Origin: Hyalangium versicolor
GTDB lineage: Bacteria; Myxococcota; Myxococcia; Myxococcales; Myxococcaceae
Direction: 5' to 3'
DNA: 64,000 nucleotides
Assembly (NCBI RefSeq): GCF_020103695.1
Contig: NZ_JAHXBF010000021.1
Location: 1-64,000 of the forward strand
The notes under the pieces: generated by a model
Told to the model about the DNA's origin: nothing
Databases searched by the model: none
Seen by the model: the letters and a program-made list of their open reading frames with translations, nothing else
In this document: one piece after another, positions 61,115 to 64,000 of the stretch
Numbering within the stretch: position 1 is the stretch's first letter
Layout: every line of letters starts with the position of its first letter
Program-made: the position numbers and the translations under genes

Positions 61115-62563
61115 ATGAACCTGCGCGCTCCATTGCTGATCCTGGCGTTGGCCTGCCTTGCGGGCACTTGCGATGAGGAAGCCCCGCTGCCGCCGAGGGA
61201 AGCCCATCCCCCAGCGTTCGAGTTCTCCCAGTACCTGGCAAAGAAGGGTGGATTCCTGCCCGGAACGGATGTGTTGCTGGTGCGCCGCCCGGAGCATCTG
61301 GAGCACGTGTACGAGCTGTCACTCCGGGAGGGTGTGCCGGGGCACGAAGAGGCGAAGGAGCTGTTCGGCAACCTGGAGAGGCAGGCGCAGGCCACGGGAG
61401 AGCATGTGGCCGAGCAGGTGTACTCGCTGAGGTGCGCGGCGGTGGAGCTGCCGGATTGCGTGCCGAAGTGGCGCTTCATCGACGAGTTGCTGGGCCCCGC
61501 GGAAGGGCCGGGTAACCGGAGGTTGAGGCAGGTGCTGGCCGAGGCCTTCGAGAAGAGGGCGCGCAGCAAGGGGCTGGAGACCACGGTGGTGATGGCGGTG
61601 GTCAACGTGATGCTGGCCGAGGGGATGTTGCAGTCAGCGGTGGGTAAGGCGGCCACGGCGGAGGGGCGAGCAGCTGCGGGAGGGCCTCGGGTGCTTGTGG
61701 AGACGCCCACCGTTCAGGCCCGGGAGTTGGGAGCGGGAGAGGTGCGAGCAGCGGGGGTGGGAGCGCAGCGGCTCGCGTTGGAGTCAGGAAGGCTGGGGCT
61801 GAAGGGGGAAGTATCCGCGATGGAGGCGCGGCTGGTGGAGGCCGAGGCGCAGGAGGTGGGCACGAGGCAGCCGGCGGCGGTGAAGGAGTTGGAGAAGCTG
61901 AGGCCCTCGCTGGAGCGTCCGCTTGCGGGAGCTGAGGTGGAGGAAGGGCTGTGGCGCGAGTACGTATCGTATTGGGAGCTGCGCTACGCGGAGTTGACGT
62001 CCCCGGTCGGTGTGGAGGCGGGAGTGAAGCCGCCGCTGAGCTGGCCTGGCTACCGGGTGTTTCGAGCGCGTTTCCGGCGGGCAATGGAGTTTCAGGCCAA
62101 GGTATCCGCGCTGCTGAGAGGGGAAGTGAGGCTGCCACCAGCGGAGCGTCAGGTGCTGAGAGGGATGAAGCAACCACTCACCGAATCGAACGTGGGGTTG
62201 AAGCACAAGGGCCAGGCCTCGGTGAACTACGTTGACGATCTGGCGGTGGACGAGGCCACGTTGAAGAACGGTACGCCGCACGTGGAGTCCATCAGCACCA
62301 AGCAGCGGGACTTCATGAGGATGAGCAGAGACGATGCCGCAGAGCAGGTGAAGGCTGACGGAAAGGAAGCCCTGGCGAAGTATGGGGGCGAAGTAGAGGT
62401 GCGCCGACCAGGACACCCTCTCTTCGAGCGCCGAATCAGAGTCTCTCGTGTGCATCTCGTATATGATGAGGCACTCATCCCCCAATTCCCGGAGTTCAGA
62501 GACGCGATGGTAGGCGCTGCGGACACAGCGGGGGTTGAACTCCACTTTCGTCATGCTCCGTGA
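61115..62563 (+). CDS. SitA-like polymorphic lipoprotein toxin (candidate)
   Basis: 482 aa. Short signal with two possible lipidation sites, Cys15 (ALAC) and Cys20 (AGTC). The ~300-residue N-terminal region has KKGGFLPGTDVLLVRRPEHLEHVYELS and CAAVELPDCVPKWRF, resembling the myxobacterial paralogous lipoproteins that include SitA. A long charged helix (~205-280) precedes a C-terminal domain (~300-482) with VNYVDDLAVDEATL, then VESISTKQRDF (Glu391, Lys396) and VEVRRPGHPLFERRI, possibly a nuclease fold. SitA proteins are delivered by TraA/B-dependent outer-membrane exchange and kill non-immune kin. GGAGG precedes the ATG. The assignment is inferred from architecture and the coupled downstream gene. 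Confidence 0.6.
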   Translation: MNLRAPLLILALACLAGTCDEEAPLPPREAHPPAFEFSQYLAKKGGFLPGTDVLLVRRPEHLEHVYELSLREGVPGHEEAKELFGNLERQAQATGEHVAEQVYSLRCAAVELPDCVPKWRFIDELLGPAEGPGNRRLRQVLAEAFEKRARSKGLETTVVMAVVNVMLAEGMLQSAVGKAATAEGRAAAGGPRVLVETPTVQARELGAGEVRAAGVGAQRLALESGRLGLKGEVSAMEARLVEAEAQEVGTRQPAAVKELEKLRPSLERPLAGAEVEEGLWREYVSYWELRYAELTSPVGVEAGVKPPLSWPGYRVFRARFRRAMEFQAKVSALLRGEVRLPPAERQVLRGMKQPLTESNVGLKHKGQASVNYVDDLAVDEATLKNGTPHVESISTKQRDFMRMSRDDAAEQVKADGKEALAKYGGEVEVRRPGHPLFERRIRVSRVHLVYDEALIPQFPEFRDAMVGAADTAGVELHFRHAP

Positions 62564-63878
62564 CCATTGGAATCAAGAAGATGGCCTGACTCTCAAGATC
62601 CGTTTTCCCTCCAGTGCCATGGACCGGGGCTTCGAAGGCCTGGGTGAGGTGCTGGGGATCCTCGAGTCCACGGGGGAGGAATTTCGTCCCAAGAGAATGT
62701 CGCTCAAACGGCGGAAGTTGAAGTACTCGCGCGAGAAACTGCGCGAACGCCTTCATGAAGCCACGTTTCAGAACCACACCTCTTTCCATCTCCTATGCGA
62801 TCAGTTCGAGGAGAACTGGTATGCGCTGGACTTCCACGAAGGTCGTGAGGATGTTCGCTCCTCTATCGTCCTCAGGGTCCATCCCTTCTCCGTCTTCGGC
62901 GAACCGGGGAAGGGAGAAGAACGAGCACTTCACCTCGTGAACCTCGTGCGGGCTTTAGGATCCCAATTCCCTGTCACCTGGGGTTTCGCTCACAGCGGTA
63001 CGGATGCGCTCCTGGACATGGATGACGAGCAGATGCGTGCTCGGGTCCCCCAGAGCATCGACCGGGTACACTGGCTCAACCTGTACGGACCGCACATGGT
63101 GGAGAAGATTGGCCGCGAGCGCATGCTCTCCACGCCCGCCTTTCTCCTGGAGGAACTGCCCGGTGGAGCGGTGCTCTGGCTGACGCGCCCGACACCCGCC
63201 GACTTCGCCTCGGAGGAGGCTCGCCTCGCTCAAGCACGTGCCCTGGTCCACCTGCGCCCCGAGCTGAAGCTGGAAGACACCCTGGCCACCCTGCGCCACC
63301 GCAGCCTGGCCTTCGTCCCCGTCGAGCCGCGCTTCGACACCGACATTGCTGACTTGCTCACCCTCACGTTGCAGCGCTCGGGGCTGGACAAGAAGCATTG
63401 GGACGTCGAGCGGCTCAACCAGTACCACCCGCCACAGCCCTCCGAGTGGCTCGCGGCCCACCAGGCGCCCAAGCCGGATGTGCCGGATGTGCCCGAGGCC
63501 ATCCGGCTCTACGAGCACCAGTACGCCGAACAGTTGGCCGCCCTGCTGCACACGGAGGTGCCCTCGGTGATGAAGGGCTCGCCCGAGTCGCTGCCGCAGA
63601 TTGACTACTTCCTGTGGTGGCGGGGCTGGGGTCACCAGTTGCCCGAGGCCGAGAGGGAGCTGCTCGTTGATTCTCTGGGCGCCTATCTGGGCATGGTGAT
63701 GGTGCACACGCTGGGCGGCACCTGGGTGCCCCGTCGCCAGCTAGCCGAGGCCGCCGTCATCGTGGGAGACAAGGCGTGGCTGCCCTTCGTGCGCGCCCGC
63801 CACCTGGTGCAGAGCCGGCAGGCCGTGCTCGACTTCTCCCTCACCCAACTCTTCCGCCACGCCCGACGCTCCATTTGA
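62553..63878 (+). CDS. Candidate immunity protein (Imm52/DUF3396-like) with C-terminal extension
   Basis: 441 aa from ATG 62553, which overlaps the toxin stop by 11 bases; a TTG at 62535 is another start. The first ~250 residues resemble Imm52/DUF3396 immunity-type proteins: WGFAHSG, HWLNLYGPHMVEKIGRERMLSTPAFLLEELPGGAVLWLTRPTP. The last ~140 residues form an extra helical domain (VDSLGAYLGMVMVHTLGGTWVPRR) that immunity proteins usually lack. No signal peptide, so cytoplasmic, where an OME-delivered toxin would act. The start overlap implies toxin and antidote are made together. Confidence 0.6.
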   Translation: MLRDHWNQEDGLTLKIRFPSSAMDRGFEGLGEVLGILESTGEEFRPKRMSLKRRKLKYSREKLRERLHEATFQNHTSFHLLCDQFEENWYALDFHEGREDVRSSIVLRVHPFSVFGEPGKGEERALHLVNLVRALGSQFPVTWGFAHSGTDALLDMDDEQMRARVPQSIDRVHWLNLYGPHMVEKIGRERMLSTPAFLLEELPGGAVLWLTRPTPADFASEEARLAQARALVHLRPELKLEDTLATLRHRSLAFVPVEPRFDTDIADLLTLTLQRSGLDKKHWDVERLNQYHPPQPSEWLAAHQAPKPDVPDVPEAIRLYEHQYAEQLAALLHTEVPSVMKGSPESLPQIDYFLWWRGWGHQLPEAERELLVDSLGAYLGMVMVHTLGGTWVPRRQLAEAAVIVGDKAWLPFVRARHLVQSRQAVLDFSLTQLFRHARRSI

Positions 63879-63950
63879 GGGGAGTGCAGTGGACAAGTTC
63901 CGGATCTTCATCCCGCGTCGCAGCCCTTGACGTCCACAGCCTGGGGTCGA

Positions 63951-64000
63951 CCCCTCCCTGGGGCATCCTTCCGTGAGGAGGGGGCTGAGCGCAGCATGGA
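63951..64000 (+). repeat. 50-bp direct repeat, copy B at window edge
   Basis: Identical to 61059-61108 over 50 bp, up to the last base of the window. In copy A the toxin start codon lies 7 bases after this sequence. A lipoprotein start is therefore predicted at about 64007, outside the window. Bases 63879-63950 hold no gene. Confidence 0.9.

Noticed and set aside
63776..63976. Small plus-strand frame over the end of the immunity gene
   Set aside because: It is an out-of-frame shadow running into the 50-bp repeat, with no coding features.
7759..64000. tRNA or rRNA genes
   Set aside because: No cloverleaf-like sequence with a T-loop GTTCRANNC or rRNA signature was noticed in the gaps; a covariance-model search would be needed to be certain.

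Overview
The window is very GC-rich chromosomal DNA from a myxobacterium, most likely of the Cystobacterineae (Archangium/Cystobacter/Stigmatella/Myxococcus side). The evidence is three Ser/Thr kinases with extracytoplasmic PEGA tails, many lipoproteins and Cys-rich surface proteins, a two-core hybrid histidine kinase, frequent GTG starts, and a lipoprotein toxin/immunity-like cassette that recalls the SitA toxins of Myxococcus. No tRNA, rRNA, CRISPR array or insertion sequence was recognised.

Layout. 1-565: no gene, but a tandem palindromic repeat. 0.6-7.8 kb: sulfite-oxidase-like enzyme, then two Cys-rich envelope proteins and a TPR/membrane protein, divergent from a PEGA kinase. 7.8-15.5 kb: a double-length M16 peptidase, SppA, a small four-CX3C protein, cysteine dioxygenase, an MshEN-domain protein and a Uma2-type nuclease. 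15.6-22.3 kb: the core cluster mnmE-(small ORF)-khpB/jag-like-yidC-yidD-rnpA-rpmH on the minus strand, divergent from dnaA. 22.4-29.1 kb: DUF2267-CBS protein, an orphan secretin N-domain protein, a parallel beta-helix protein and an M16 peptidase/pseudopeptidase pair. 29.1-41.2 kb: an unbroken minus-strand run with a TOPRIM-like protein plus a frameshifted ABC-type ATPase (possible decayed defence pair), an MFS exporter, a CapA-like protein, the hybrid kinase with its response regulator, a methyltransferase, glutathione synthase and a second PEGA kinase. 41.19-41.61 kb: a non-coding gap with DnaA-box-like 9-mers and a DnaA-trio-like tract, a candidate replication origin about 20 kb from dnaA. 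41.6-51.4 kb: a second TPR plus Cys-rich lipoprotein pair, further surface proteins, an Rpn-like nuclease, a trypsin-like protease, an aldo/keto reductase and MsrB. 51.4-57.4 kb: two near-identical 148-aa proteins flanking a FAD monooxygenase, then a fusion of an acyltransferase-like domain to a heme-oxygenase-like iron enzyme, and a PhoD-like phosphatase. 57.4-64 kb: a head-GIN adhesin-like protein, a third PEGA kinase, and a lipoprotein toxin with a candidate immunity gene. A perfect 50-bp repeat lies immediately upstream of the toxin gene and again at the window edge, which predicts a second cassette beyond the window.

The strongest leads are the repeat-flanked toxin/immunity cassette, the duplicated mirror-image module (PEGA kinase, divergent TPR/membrane protein, overlapping Cys-rich lipoprotein), the candidate oriC inside the second copy of that module, and the redox cluster at 51.4-57.4 kb. 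All assignments come from reading motifs by eye; no database search was run.
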